Position numbers and translations under genes: made by a program. From positions 42,735,001-42,799,000 of the forward strand of contig JAIVEN010000002.1 of the NCBI GenBank assembly GCA_026686845.1: 64,000 nucleotides of DNA, read 5' to 3'. Below are positions 1-11,321 of this stretch, piece by piece (position 1 is the first letter of the stretch; the number at the start of each line of letters is the position of its first letter). The notes below the pieces were generated by a model. It made no database searches, was not told the origin of the DNA, and worked only from the letters and a program-made list of their open reading frames with translations. Source of the DNA: Adenanthera pavonina (Eukaryota; Streptophyta; Magnoliopsida; Fabales; Fabaceae).

Positions 1-1192
1 TTGGATTTCATTGTATGATTATAAATGTTTATATGTTTCACAATTAATTAGTGCCTTGACGTTTATTAGACTATTTTTTAAATAATTAAAGCAAGAAAGA
101 TAATTTCTTATTTTATGATTATTAATTTGATTGATTAAATTAAATTTCTGACATATTTATAATAATATGTATATTCGTAGTTCAGTAATTATATACTGTA
201 GTTTTTATTTCAATTGTGTAAACATTTAAAAAAAATTATAAGCATGACTGCAACGATAGCAACACCTTTGATTATAGATAACGATAATGCCACTTGATGG
301 TATCTACAATTCCAACCATGGTTGAGGAATATTGTTGAATATGATATTTTTAACACACTGAACCTTCGTAATATTCTGGTGTCTAAAAGAAGAGTGCCAT
401 TTTAGTATGCAAGTAGATTGTCATGCAATGCTCACACTATGTTTAATAGCTATGCTTTAGTTACTTAAAGAGACTGTATTGCTATAACTGAGTGATTTCT
501 ACTAAAGCAGCTGGTGTCTTAGTTGATCCTAAACTTGTGCCTATTTTTACCTATAGAAAACCTAAAAGAAAAATTATAGCTTAATACCTAGATACACAAT
601 GTTTATTTTCTTTTGATTACTATTATTGATGATTTGTATGTGATTGATGAGCTTATTTGCATTCTGTAGCAAAACTCCTATATATGTTACGTGGTGATTA
701 TCGGGACTGTTTGGATCTATCTCGATGCTGATCAATGTATATGTTTTTCTACACCATGTGAAAGTGACGCCATCCTTCTATGTGCACACAATGATATTGT
801 CAACTGCTAGAGATGCTCTTGGCTGATAGGTAGCTAACTATCTAAAGGAAGCTGATAATATAACATTGGTGAGAAGATTTAGAACTAAATAATTGGTTCT
901 TGTAAAATCGACAATTAGTGAAAAGCATTATTTTCAAGCCTATGATCATGTAGAGAAGACCTACCCAAGGTCCGGTTGTACATTGGCATTGTTTCACTTC
1001 GATGGCTTTATTGTGTTTTAGGTTGAAGAATTTTCCCTCTAAATTTCTTTTTCTTCCTGTCCTTTAGTGTCTTTTTCCATTGCCATTTCCTTTGGTTGAT
1101 TTTAATTTGATTTGTGCACCTTTGGCGAGTTTCTAACGTCTGTAATATGTAAGATTTACTGATATAGCTTTTAATGTTTGATTTCTTGCTAG
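1..1192 (+). other. Probable MSI1-like intron with decayed coding-like stretch
   Basis: No MSI1 exon is visible upstream of the acceptor at 1191-1192, so this is either a long intron whose earlier exons lie outside the window or foreign DNA next to a 5'-truncated copy. Between about 240 and 1020 short frames look faintly coding, with many stops, for example a stretch around 800-1020 reading like VANYLKEAD in one frame. I could not assign it to a family. It may be a transposon remnant. Confidence 0.35.
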
Positions 1193-2345
1193 GTTAACTG
1201 CTTGGCTTTTAATCCATTCAATGAATGGGTTGTTGCTACTGGTTCTACTGATAAGACTGTGAAGTTGTTTGATCTACGCAAAATTAATACTGCTCTTCAT
1301 ACCTTTGATTGTCACAAGTAACAATCCTCCACAGATGTTTTAAATTCCTACAAATTTTTTATACTTATGAAACTGTTGTCTGAAAACTTTGTTTCTTGTT
1401 TATAACAGGGAGGAGGTTTTCCAGGTGGGCTGGAATCCAAAGAATGAAACAATCTTAGCTTCTTGTTGTCTTGGTAGGAGACTCATGGTGTGGGATCTTA
1501 GCAGGTATATCTAATGGAATCACTTTGTCATCCTCTGGACTTTTTAATAGAAATTACAACTTTCAGTTGTTCTGAAATGTTTATTGCTAAGTGGTACTGC
1601 CATAGTGGAATGCTTATGTATAGCTATTTACTGAATGTTGTACTGATTTATCAGTTCTTAATGCATCCTATAGCACCACTTGGGAATCACTGGCGTTAGG
1701 TGGTTTTCCCATATAGAGTTGGTCCAAAAAAAAGCGCATCGTATTTCATTTTTGCTTGTTTAGGTTTTGTGCATTTATAGATTTACGGTAGTGGAGAAGA
1801 TATCAGCTAAAAAAGATGAAGGGAACTGGCTGAAGTTCCTCAATTTTCAGTGTACATAAATGAGTCTTCTGTGATCTTAGAAATCCTTTTATCAATAGGA
1901 GTGACGCGGCCATAAATTTGGAACAAATTAATGAAAAATACTAATGTGAGGAAACTTTTATACAACACCAGAAACTTAGATTGAGTTAGGTTGAATCTCA
2001 ATTTTAGCTTCGCTGCATTTTTTGTGATTGATTTTATGGCCAAATTGGATTACAAGGTGCTGATCCCTAGAGCTGGAATTTTTTTCCCAGATAGCTAAAT
2101 ATACTTATTGGATCTGTAGGATTGATGAAGAGCAGACACCAGAAGATGCTGAGGATGGTCCACCAGAATTGCTTTTTATTCATGGTGGTCATACAAGTAA
2201 AATATCTGACTTCTCATGGAACCCATGTGAGGATTGGGTTATTGCCAGTGTTGCTGAAGACAATATACTTCAAATATGGCAAATGGCAGAGAACATATAT
2301 CATGATGAAGATGATCTGCCAGATGAGTCAACGAAGGCCTCTTAG
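1193..2345 (+). CDS. MSI1: MSI1-like WD40 histone-binding protein, last three exons
   Basis: Three exons, 1193-1317, 1409-1504 and 2120-2345, join in frame with GT-AG introns to give the last 148 residues of an MSI1-type WD40 protein (family length about 424). MSI1 proteins bind histones H3/H4 and serve in the nuclear CAF-1, PRC2 and deacetylase complexes. The first exon starts at VNCLAFNPFNEW and holds the repeat with DKTVKLFDLRK; the second has VFQVGWNPKNETILAS and MVWDLSR; the third has the acidic DEEQTPEDAEDGPPELLF loop, the last WD blade (ISDFSWNPCEDW...NILQIWQM) and an acidic tail ending STKAS. No frame damage is visible, so it looks like the 3' part of a real gene. A 5'-truncated duplicate is the alternative, because at least 1192 bp upstream lack further exons. 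Confidence 0.85.
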
Positions 2346-3018
2346 TGTAATTTCCACTGTTCTCATAGTCAGTAGGGCTTGGAAGATAGTATTCGGCATT
2401 TCTCTTCATTTCACCTACGTAATAGTCTTAAGTTGTCTCTTTATGGTGTGATTCTAGTTCCAAATTTGTAGAAGGTGGAAGTAGGTGAAAACTGATTAAG
2501 TATTAGTTGTGACTACAAACGTGTAATATGACATCTAAAAGCTCGGTTGAACGTTGTGCAAAGTAAATGTGATAGGATTTAAATCTTAAGTTATTTTATT
2601 GCTAATATGTGGCCCCCATTTTTTGTTGTCTATTTTTTCTCTTTAAATTGTACTGTAACTTTCACCCAAGAAAAAAAGTATAACCAGATAAAAAAAAATA
2701 GTGTAATGATCTTTTCATTTACTCTGCCATCTGCTTTTAATCATTGTTGGCTTAAGATACAGATAGAAATGGTAAATTTATCAAAATATGAATGACAATT
2801 TTTTTAATATTATAGAACTGTATAAAATTTTATTACTCATTATTGGAGAATTATCAAATAACCAGTTATAATCACAGGATCCGTGTCAACAAAAATTTTT
2901 ATTTATTACTAGAACAAAATTTTAATCAATTAATAAATATTTATTGTCATGAAATTTTAAAAATAAGAAGTTTACACTATACTCCAGAATAAGGTAAATT
3001 AGGCATGAAAATCCTGAA
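2346..3018. other. MSI1-like 3' flank, AT-rich, no gene seen
   Basis: Presumably the 3' untranslated region of the MSI1-like gene followed by AT-rich intergenic DNA. No conserved frame, RNA gene or repeat edge was recognised before the LTR that begins near 3019. Confidence 0.5.
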
Positions 3019-3470
3019 TGATAGAGTAAAGGCTATGAATGACTTGCAAGAATTTAGAGAGAAACATGGAGAACTTAGAAGACTTAATCAAAATGTGGAA
3101 CATAAAGTCCAAGTTTAAGTGAGATCATTAACTCCATAATATAAGTTTCAGATCCAAACCCAAGATGAGCCCATTAGAGGAGATTATTATAAGATCATGT
3201 GCTTTATTAAAATAGCATGTAACTTAAGTATTATTGGGCTAATTAGTATTATTTTCATTTTTATTAATTATGGGCTGAGCTTTGTTAATTAACAAAGCCC
3301 ACTTAGTTAATTAGTAATCTTTTGATAACCCACCTTGTAAATAAACATGTCATGTGTCAAACATGTGATTTTATTAATGTGATGGCATGTTTATAAGGGT
3401 CTAGGTTTTATTTTTATTATTTTCTCATGAATTATTGTTATTTTATTTTAGAGATTTATTTTACTAATTG
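3019..3470 (+). repeat. 5' LTR remnant of gypsy-type element
   Basis: Matches 6040-6490 closely by eye, including the shared palindromic TTGTTAATTAACAAAGCCCA stretch. After about 3470 the copies diverge abruptly. No clear primer binding site follows, which suggests a deletion or a recombination join before the gag start at 3671. Confidence 0.75.
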
Positions 3471-3670
3471 TGATTTTAATTTAGCACTCTCATAAGAAAG
3501 CAAGTTTTGAGTGGAAAAATACAAGAGAAAAATTGTATCATATTTGAAAAAGCCTTAATTTAGTGTGAAACAAGAGTGCATTTGCATTATTCGAGTAAAA
3601 TACGTGTGAGAGTGTGTGAAGTCCCTATTTCTTTTATTTTTGTTTTACACTGACATTTCATATTATAAAC

Positions 3671-6112
3671 ATGATCGTTGGAGAAGTTGATCTTAAAGCC
3701 TTATTAAGGACTTTCACTTATCAAATTAAGAAAGTGGATACCAAATTAGATCGCTTGGAGTTTCCTTCTAAAACTAAAATAAGGCGTAATCTAAATGTTC
3801 ATGCTCATATGGATGTTCTTAGCAACATCAAATTGAAGATTCCACTATTTCATGATGAAAAAAATCCTGATGTTTACTTGGATTGAGAAAGAAAAGTTGA
3901 ACAAGTCTTCGCATGTTACAACTACTCAGAAATAGAGAAGGCACAATGTGCTTTCCTTTGATTGAGTAAAAAGATTGTTACTTGGTGGAAATAAATGGAA
4001 ACTAGACAAGCTGCAAATGGAGAATCTTCCATTATAACATGGAATGAAAGGAGAGCAATTTTGTGGCAAAAATACATGTCATTCAAGGAGATGCAAATGC
4101 TCATGGTTCAAGATTCATGTGATTCGTACTTAGAGAAAGTAGATCAAGTGAATGATGATGTTGCTACCACTTCAACAACTGATGATGGAATGGGAGAATT
4201 CACTACAGGTACACCTAATCCTCCAAACTCAGATATTAATGTCTCTTGTGATTAAAGATGTGATAATTCTACTAAGATGAATGATGTTGCTTGCATTGAT
4301 GATATCCCTTGTGATGGAATAATTGAATTGGAATCTGAATTAGGATGTGCTGAACTTGAGAATCCCAATGAGTTTAATGTTATTACTTGTGATAATGTGA
4401 TTGAACATGATATCTTGCTAAACCTTGAAGAGAGAATTGGTCTGGATGTTGATAGTGTTGTATTATAAAACTTAGATGATTCTAGTTATGCTTCTAGTGT
4501 GCAAATTGAAAATAATGTTGTAGCACAATTAGAAAATGAATTTCATGATGTTGCTTGTGCTTCTGAGCATAATTATGATTGTTTGCACCCTTTAGAGGAA
4601 AATCATGCTTTACATGTTGCTAATTAGTTGGTGGAAAATTCTATGGATAATGGTGTGATTCCTTTGGAAATTGGCTCTTATAATCACAATAATGTTGAGC
4701 ATATTGATATGGTAATTGGAGATTATACTTTTGATTCTAACTTGTATGGACATATTAATCTTTATTCTTTTGTATTGGAAAAGGCCCATGAATCATTGCC
4801 ATGTAATTTAGGTGAAACTTGTGAGAAAATAAAGAGTGAGCTTAAGTGGAAAAATATGAGTGAGAAAAATAAGAGAGAAAGAGTCCACAAAAATGCAAAG
4901 AGTGTAAAAAGAATAAGTGAGAAAAAGATTGAGAGAAGATTAAAAAAGAGAAAGAAAAAGAGAGAAAAGAGAAAAGTAAAGGAGAGTTTGATGAAGAATG
5001 AAAGTGAAAGTAAACTTAAAGTAGTTTATATAAAACTTCTTCCTTCTTCACCTCATCTTTCTTATCTATCTTCATTGTATTTTCTTTGTCCTTCTCATTA
5101 TGTTTCTAATTTATTTAAATTATGTCACCTATCATTGTTGCATGAATCCACAATTTCTTTTGAGTCCAAATTGCATGAGATAGTGAGTCCATTTGTTACT
5201 TTAGTTCCTTCTTTCTCTAGTTTATCCTTCTATGTCATTCCATCTCATCATCATGGTGTTTTGCATTCTCTATTCATTTGTGAAGTAGTCCCTACTCGTC
5301 TCATATTTTATGTCTCTTGTGTATCTCATAAGTCATGTGTCTTTTTGGTTCTTTGTTGGTTTGTTCTATTTTATTTTCATGAGTCTTGTGTGTTCCATTT
5401 TCTTTCTAACTCATTCTCTTCTTCTTGTTCTATGTTAGTATATGTCCCTTCAGTTACTACATCTCCATCTTTGTTCTATCCTTATGAATCATTAATTTTG
5501 ATCAAATTTGTCCAAGTTTCAAATTTATTGCATTATGTTCAACTCTGTCCAGATTTTGTCTTCAATAGTTCTTTTCATGCTTTGGTTCTAATTGTGTCTT
5601 CTTGTGTCACATTTTGTCCCTATTTCATACCCCATGTGTTTCCTAACATCTTGGTTTTGTTTGAGTCTTGTTGTATGGAGTTTGTGTCGAGTAATTTTCT
5701 GCAGGTTATTGGTGGGATTAATGTAAAAGAAAATCCAAGTTCATGTTCACCAATACCAGAACACAAGACAAGTGCACTTCAAACTAGTGGGGTACATAAG
5801 ATTTTTTATCTCAGAGATTGGTTGCAAAAATTTGAAGGAAAATTTAAGATGAAAGCCAAATTACAGCAAAGGGAGAATAATATCATTCAAGTTCATGAGA
5901 GCATCAAAGCTATAATGCATCAATTAAGTTTGACAGATAAGTATCCTCCATATAATTTATTTGATGCATTTGATCGTTCCCTTTCTTTTTATATAGATTA
6001 TGGAGATTCAAAGACGAATCTTTTTGAGGAGGGAGGGAATGATAGAGTAAGGGTTAGGAATGACTTGCAAGAGTTTGAAGAGGAGTATGGAGAACTTGGA
6101 AAACTTGATTAA
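3671..6112 (+). pseudogene. Single long gag-like frame with six in-frame stops
   Basis: One reading frame runs from ATG 3671 to the stop at 6112 with no frameshift, broken only by stops at about 3884, 3959, 3992, 4253, 4466 and 4625. The N-terminal part resembles a gypsy gag: a helical start (VDLKALLRTFTYQIKKVD), then an 'IPLFHDEKNPDVYLD' segment and a TWW motif as in the Retrotrans_gag domain. The middle is acidic and repetitive. From 4628 to 6112 the frame stays open for 494 codons: a very basic K/R/E-rich block (about residues 85-125), a Ser/Leu/Phe/Cys-rich hydrophobic stretch, then a more ordinary C-terminus that crosses the purine tract (EEGGND) into the LTR. In related gypsy families pol ends in a similar 'EGGDD' segment at this junction, so the interior probably arose by loss of pol. 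No enzymatic function is suggested. Confidence 0.6.
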
Positions 6113-6900
6113 AGTATTAAACATAAAGTCCAAGTTTAAGTGAGATCATTAACTCCAAAATATAAGTTTCAGATCCAAGCCCAAAATGAGCCCATTGGAG
6201 GAGATTATTATAAGATCATGTGCTTCATTAAAATGGCATGTGACTTAAGCATTATTGGGCCCACTTAGTGTTAATTTCATTTCTATTAATTATAGGCTGA
6301 ACTTTGTTAATTAACAAAGCCCACTTAGTTAATTAGTAATCTTTTGATAGCCCACCTTGTAAATAAACATGTCATGTGCCAAACATATGATTTCATTAAT
6401 GTGATGGCATGTTTATAAGGGCTTAGGTTTTATTTTTATGATTTTCTCATGAATTCTTGTTATTTTATTTTAGGGATTTATTTTACTAGTTTTCTAGGTC
6501 CAATAGGAGTGTTATTTAGATCTAAAGTCTCCTAATCCTATTAGGATTACTTGAGCCTAAATTAATTAAGTTTTCTAGGTTTATCAGGTTAGATTTTACC
6601 TTACTTATTTAAGGTTAACTTTCATGTACGTTTTTCATATTTGAATGATTAAAGTTTTAGACTTTTATGAGTTTTCTCTTGCATTCTTTGAGTGCTATGA
6701 TGAAACTATGATTTATCAAGGAATTGGTCAATTCTTGTGGCGTTACCGAAATTAGGATTCAAGAGACCGGTTCTCTTGGGTTCTACTCCTCAAGACCAAC
6801 ATCTAGCCATCTTATTTCTTAATTTTGGCTTTCTTTTGCTTCTATTCTTGTGCATTTTTGTTCTTCTCTTTACTGTCTAATTTTTGTGTTCTTTGTTTCG
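6040..6900 (+). repeat. 3' LTR of gypsy-type element (3' edge uncertain)
   Basis: Begins TGATAGAGTAA directly after the purine tract. The first 450 bp match 3019-3470. The remainder (about 6490-6900) is not shared with the 5' copy and is rich in TTCTT and CTTTT runs, as often seen in R-U5 regions. The end could not be set because no matching CA edge or target duplication was found. Confidence 0.6.
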
Positions 6901-8620
6901 CAAAGATCTAGGTATCTTAGGTATTAAAATGGGCTCTTTGAACAGATTCTATAAAGGTTCACTTATCATTGGATTTGGAAAGAAATGATGCAATTTGCTT
7001 CGTTTGGTACAGAAAATCTGGGCTGGCTAACTTGGTGATAGAGAGAAACAAGATCCCTTTCAACAGTAGGCTCCAATGGCTAGTGCAGAGTGACCTTCCC
7101 AAACCACCAACTTTGGTCCTCATGGTAGAGCCTTTGAAAACTTAACTTTAGGGTTCTGTTTCTAATGTTGGTACCACCAAAAGAAGAGGAAGAGAATGCC
7201 CTTAACAACATTTAAGTTGTGGGAGATCTTATATATTATTCGTCAGGTGTTTGGCTAAACTCCGACTAACCAGATAGTAAGAATCCTATTTTCTTTCACA
7301 AATAGAAAAACTGATTTTTGATTAAAAAAAAAAAACAGATGATTTGTGCTGGAAAATGTCCCAGACAGAAGAATATACTGTAGTTAAAGGATATCAAATA
7401 CTTCAAAACAGGCACTCTGCAGATTAAGCTTACTCAGGAAACTTAGATAATCTTTCTATGGAAATTATAGAAGGAATTTTGCCAACATCAACCACCTTAA
7501 AGGCGCATCCTTTGAATTTTACTAAGGTGTGTGAATTTTGTCAGGCACCAACAAAATCAATGACATATTTAATGCTCCTCTGCAAGTGCAGTATCGTTTG
7601 ACAATGAACAAGGAATACCAATTGACAGTATGCCTCAAAGACAGTATCACAACGTACACTATAAACTAGATTTGTGACAGCAAATTTGGAATTCATTTGG
7701 GTGTTCTAATTGAACCTTGGAATAGGATATTAGACCTTTAATTGAGTTGTGTGAGATCCAGTATTCACATGTCGGATAACCTGATTTTAGGAGAGAAATA
7801 CACCTATTGACCCCACATAGTCATCTTAGGTTTGAACTTAATTAGTCTAATTAATTAACTAAGGAATCAGGAATTAATCTAAATAGGATACATAATAGTA
7901 GTTCAGAAGATGCTACAAGGTAACTGAGAGTCCTAGACTAGCGTGTATACCATTAATTGCAATCAAAAGAGAGTAGTCCGATACTAAGAATTAGTCAAAG
8001 ATATATTAATCCTAGTTATCACTCCAGATGTCCCAAAATTAAAATTAATGTCGGCCACAGTTTGGTTTTAATTTATATTCTACTCCCATTCTATTTGTGT
8101 TTTGCTCAAACTAAGCGATCGTTTAAGGTTGATGTTCAATTAGATTGTTGGTACCAAATCCTCATGATACGATACTCTTTTAGACACTCTTTATTAATTG
8201 ATATAGCACATGCATTTGTAGTCAAACTTTTTGCCCATCAACACGGCAATATAGACTGATGCAATTCACAAGTGTTATGTGAAGCAGTGTTCATCCATAG
8301 ATGTAGAAGGACAAGATACAGAATCCCATTAACAAAGACACAATATTTATATAAATTATATTTATTGTTTCATGTTAATTTGAATACGCATTCAATTATA
8401 AACCAAAACAGAGTATAATAACCTATGCAACATGTAGGATGAAATAACACAACTCTAAAACTTGAAAAAACAAAAATAATAAGGAAGGCCGTTATAATAT
8501 TCTTTGAAATGCGAATTTTCTCCTGTAATGAAATTAAACGAGAAGAAAACAGAGATATGTAGGTGAAACTCATAATAAATGATGATCCAAATACTTTTTT
8601 CCCCTGAGATTAGAATATTA

Positions 8621-8688
8621 AAAGTAAAGACAATTCTACCATTTCTCAAGAGATCTTTTGCATATAACAGCAATAAAATACATATTGC
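8621..8688 (+). repeat. Local direct repeat, copy 1
   Basis: About 68 bp starting AAAGTAAAGACAATT, with CCATTTCTCAAG and CTTTTGCATATAACA in the middle and ending CATATTGC. It recurs at 8806-8874 with a handful of differences. Confidence 0.8.
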
Positions 8689-8805
8689 ATCTTCACAAAT
8701 ATGATGCAGCTGCCGTGCAAGGAAAGAAGTTGTTTTCTATCTGTACCAACAAGAAATTTGTTGATATCAAACTGAAGCGCAGTGGATAATAACCTTGTTA
8801 TTGTG

Positions 8806-8874
8806 AAAGTAAAGACAATTGTACCATTTCTCAAAGGGATCTTTTGCATGTAACAACAATGAATTGCATATTGC
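8806..8874 (+). repeat. Local direct repeat, copy 2, with a further short echo
   Basis: Second copy of the 8621-8688 repeat. Immediately downstream, at about 8895-8945, the phrases TTGCAAAGCTCGTTT and TTTGCATGTAACAACAAT are repeated again, so the duplication was local and repeated. Confidence 0.8.
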
Positions 8875-9214
8875 TTGCTTCAAAACTAGCCTCTTGCAAA
8901 GCTCGTTTTGCATGTAACAACAATTGGACATTGCAAAGCTCGTTTAAACTTGTTAATGCAGAAGAAATATTAATATCATGGCAGAAACTCAGCTTCCCTT
9001 CTGCTTCTTCATTCTTTATAAAGCACCACGATGTGTTACATCTTCATTAAGTGCAATCAAATGAAATATTAATTCATAAAATGAGGAAGACTCGATATGA
9101 AAGATGAATAGATGAGGAGGAGGAAATGGCGCTAAGGATGAAATAAAGGCTAACCTTCTACACTGTTTTAATTACTATATAATTTCAACCATCAGATTAA
9201 TCTGACAGTGAAAA

Positions 9215-11170
9215 TTAACACAATTGAGGGGCAATTGAGGGAACCGCACTTGAGGTGATCCAAATCCGCTGAGGGGATGGGACATCCTTTAGAGCAATAT
9301 CAATTTTTTCATCATCCTCAGAGACATTTCCCTCGGGTAAGTCAATATTCTCATTATTTGCATTAGCTTTAATCCGTTCATCAGTCTTCCACTTTGCTCT
9401 GGCACTGACAAACCTAACTTTCTTTTCTAATGGAGTCATGTGGTCCTCGGGTAGCCCATCCTGTTTCAATGTTTCTTTGGCCTCAACCAGAGACAGTATG
9501 ATTCTTTTGTATCACACGCTCAGGCAATATAAAATGGGTCTGGGAGAAAAAATGAAACATAACCTTTAAGATTGATGATGTGTATGAACTTAAATTACAA
9601 CAAAATGCTGCACCTCAAACTCATGCCACATATTCCAGAATTCAGAGTCTGATTGTGGATCTGCAAACTGCAAGGCAGAGATGTATATTCCATGGTCCTA
9701 ATCGTTTTCTCCGAAGCTTTTCTCCAACTCAGCATACTTTAAACACATGGTTCTGACATCCTTGCCTGGAAGACCAGACTCAATTGCCTGCTCATAGATT
9801 TCCCATGTTTTGGGTACACCAAATATGTCAGCAGCACGAGCAATATATACTTCAAACATGCTTAACTTCTAATTATCAAGAATAGCTTTTGCTACTCAAT
9901 CATAAACCTTCATAGCATGTTTTTCCAGTCCATATAGTCCTCCTCCAACTTAGCATATTGCAGATATAGAGGTTTTACTTGATCAGCAGGAGCCTGTTTG
10001 CAAAGCATGCATCCAAAAGAAGGATAAGGTTAGCACCATGTCATGCATATATGAAGGTTCCATTAATATAAACCAGACTTTACTGGCATATTAAGTCTTA
10101 GTGGTGAGCCCTTTAAGATTTATTCTTGGGGTTGTGAGTTCAAATGCTCGTATGAAGAAGAAGAAGAAGATGATGTGAAACAAGGATGAGGTATTCTAAA
10201 ATACCTGTTCTTTTTTTGAAAAAAAAAAAAAGCAGACTTTCATTCATGCTATTGACATACTAAACCATCCCACATTTAGAAGATATTAAACAGAATTTCT
10301 TTAGCACTATGACCGCTATCTAAACCTTGAAGCATCCCTTTACCTAACCTTCAGTTGGATATAAAACTCAAATCTTAATATTCACATTCTAAAAACAGAA
10401 AATGATGCCAAGAAAATCAAAATAAGATGACCTCTTCGATTGACTTCAACTTATGGTTCCTGTAGCCTGCCTCATAAGTTTAAGGGCTCCTTTGAAATTC
10501 TTATGCCTCAATTCCATTTCTGGCCACTCACACCAGACTATAGCCAAATGATCCAGAGTTTTGTACCTGACCTGTACCGCCTTGTCAAAAATGACTCTGG
10601 CATTGTTAAGGTCCTTGTGATATTCATAAAACTTTACAAAAGCAATCCACAATGTGTGAGGCTTTCCCGTAGCTAGCCTTAGGATCAACTGTCCTAACGG
10701 TGCAACTGTTCTACATTATGAGGATTTTGACGTAAAAGAACACTATTATAGCCAATTCGGGTCTCCTGTCCACAAGATGTTCGAATCTAGCCAATCTCAA
10801 ATCTGTCTTTTTTATCACTTAACCAAAATCCATGTTCAATCTTCTTCTTGAAGTCCTCCTTAGAGAGTCTTCCCAGGAACCGAACATCTCCTTCATCCCA
10901 AATGCCATGTTCTTCATCACTTATACCCAACTCCCGCATCTCACATGAAAGCATGCTCTTGTGAAAAACCACACTAAAATTCCTTACAGTGACAACAGTT
11001 GAAATCCCCTCCTGAAAAATATCTCTTGCCTTCCCATGCAAACCCCTTCTAATATAATACTCAGCCAGCGATGTCTAGAGTCTCCCCACCTCATCTGTAA
11101 ATTTCCTAATCCCACCTCTAATTATTGCATCAAGATTTAACCCAGATTCTATCATAAAGCCACTTGTTTT
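9215..11170 (-). pseudogene. SYF1: SYF1 (XAB2-type) splicing-factor pseudogene
   Basis: SYF1 is a HAT/TPR-repeat scaffold of the nuclear Prp19-associated spliceosome complex; plant proteins are about 915 residues. Read on the minus strand, the segments come in family order: SGLNLDAIIRGGIRKFTDE (about 11150-11090), ARDIFQEGISTVVTVR (11030-10980), a region with frameshifts (10790-10690), GKPHTLWIAFVKFYE..DLNNARVIFDKAVQV (10670-10560), KLEEDY / IFGVPKTWEIYEQAIESGLP (9990-9760), WNMWHEFEVQ (about 9620) and the acidic tail LPEGNVSEDDEKIDIALKD (9370-9270). Stops interrupt it: 'VGRL*TS', 'VYD*VAK', 'LDN*KLS', 'END*DHG'. Frames also shift near 9500 and 10750. Recognisable introns remain (about 10430-9995 and 9612-9537), so this is a duplicated genomic fragment rather than a processed copy. 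Both the N-terminus and the extreme C-terminus are missing. Confidence 0.9.
10082..10232 (+). mobile_element. Probable tRNA-derived SINE in a SYF1-pseudogene intron
   Basis: A ~150 bp segment flanked by the 8 bp direct repeat CAGACTTT (10074-10081 and 10233-10240). Near its start is TTAGTGGTGAGCC, resembling an A box. About 35 bp on is GAGTTCAAATGC, resembling a B box, and it ends in an A-run (about 10219-10231). A (GAA)n run lies inside. This is the layout of a pol III SINE. The box matches are imperfect, so the call is moderate. Confidence 0.55.
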
Positions 11171-11321
11171 CACACAAAGCTAGCCCAACACAAATTGAGA
11201 TATTTGAATTTAAATCCGTTAAAGTTACCATTGCACGGAGCCACAGAATAAGCCAATCTGTCATTGTTCATAACGGTGTGACTTCCATGAGACTTCTTAT
11301 TATATGATAATTGGTTAATTG
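11171..11321. other. Short spacer, no feature seen
   Basis: Spacer between the SYF1 pseudogene and the MITE. The phrase GGTTAATTGG just before the MITE resembles TGTTAATTTG just after it, a possible 8-9 bp target duplication. Confidence 0.4.

Larger units (their letters stand above)
3019..6900 (+). mobile_element. Non-autonomous Ty3/gypsy-type LTR element lacking pol
   Basis: Two direct copies of a sequence beginning TGATAGAGTAA (3019 and 6040) flank a coding-like interior. The second copy is preceded by a purine tract, GAGGAGGGAGGGAA (6026-6039), which is where the polypurine tract of a 3' LTR belongs. The interior has a gag-like start but no protease, RT or integrase motif, so the element would have depended on another element's enzymes. 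The 5' LTR loses similarity after about 3470, so its U5 and primer site seem deleted or replaced. I could not fix the 3' edge; 6900 is an estimate. Confidence 0.7.
6901..9190. other. Intergenic; possible decayed LTR-element DNA, no gene
   Basis: No supported gene. A patch at about 6960-7140 has slightly coding-like composition but no recognisable family. Around 7690-8270 the sequence (including a 100-codon frame at 7957-8259) resembles untranslated leader or LTR DNA of Ty3/gypsy elements, with phrases such as GGTACCAAATCCTCATGATA, but I could not define ends. The rest is AT-rich. Confidence 0.35.

Noticed and set aside
7957..8259. 100-codon frame considered as a gene
   Set aside because: It needs a non-ATG start, has no recognisable domain, and lies in what looks like retroelement untranslated DNA.
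9215..11170. Functional SYF1 gene
   Set aside because: Multiple in-frame stops, frameshifts and missing N-terminus.
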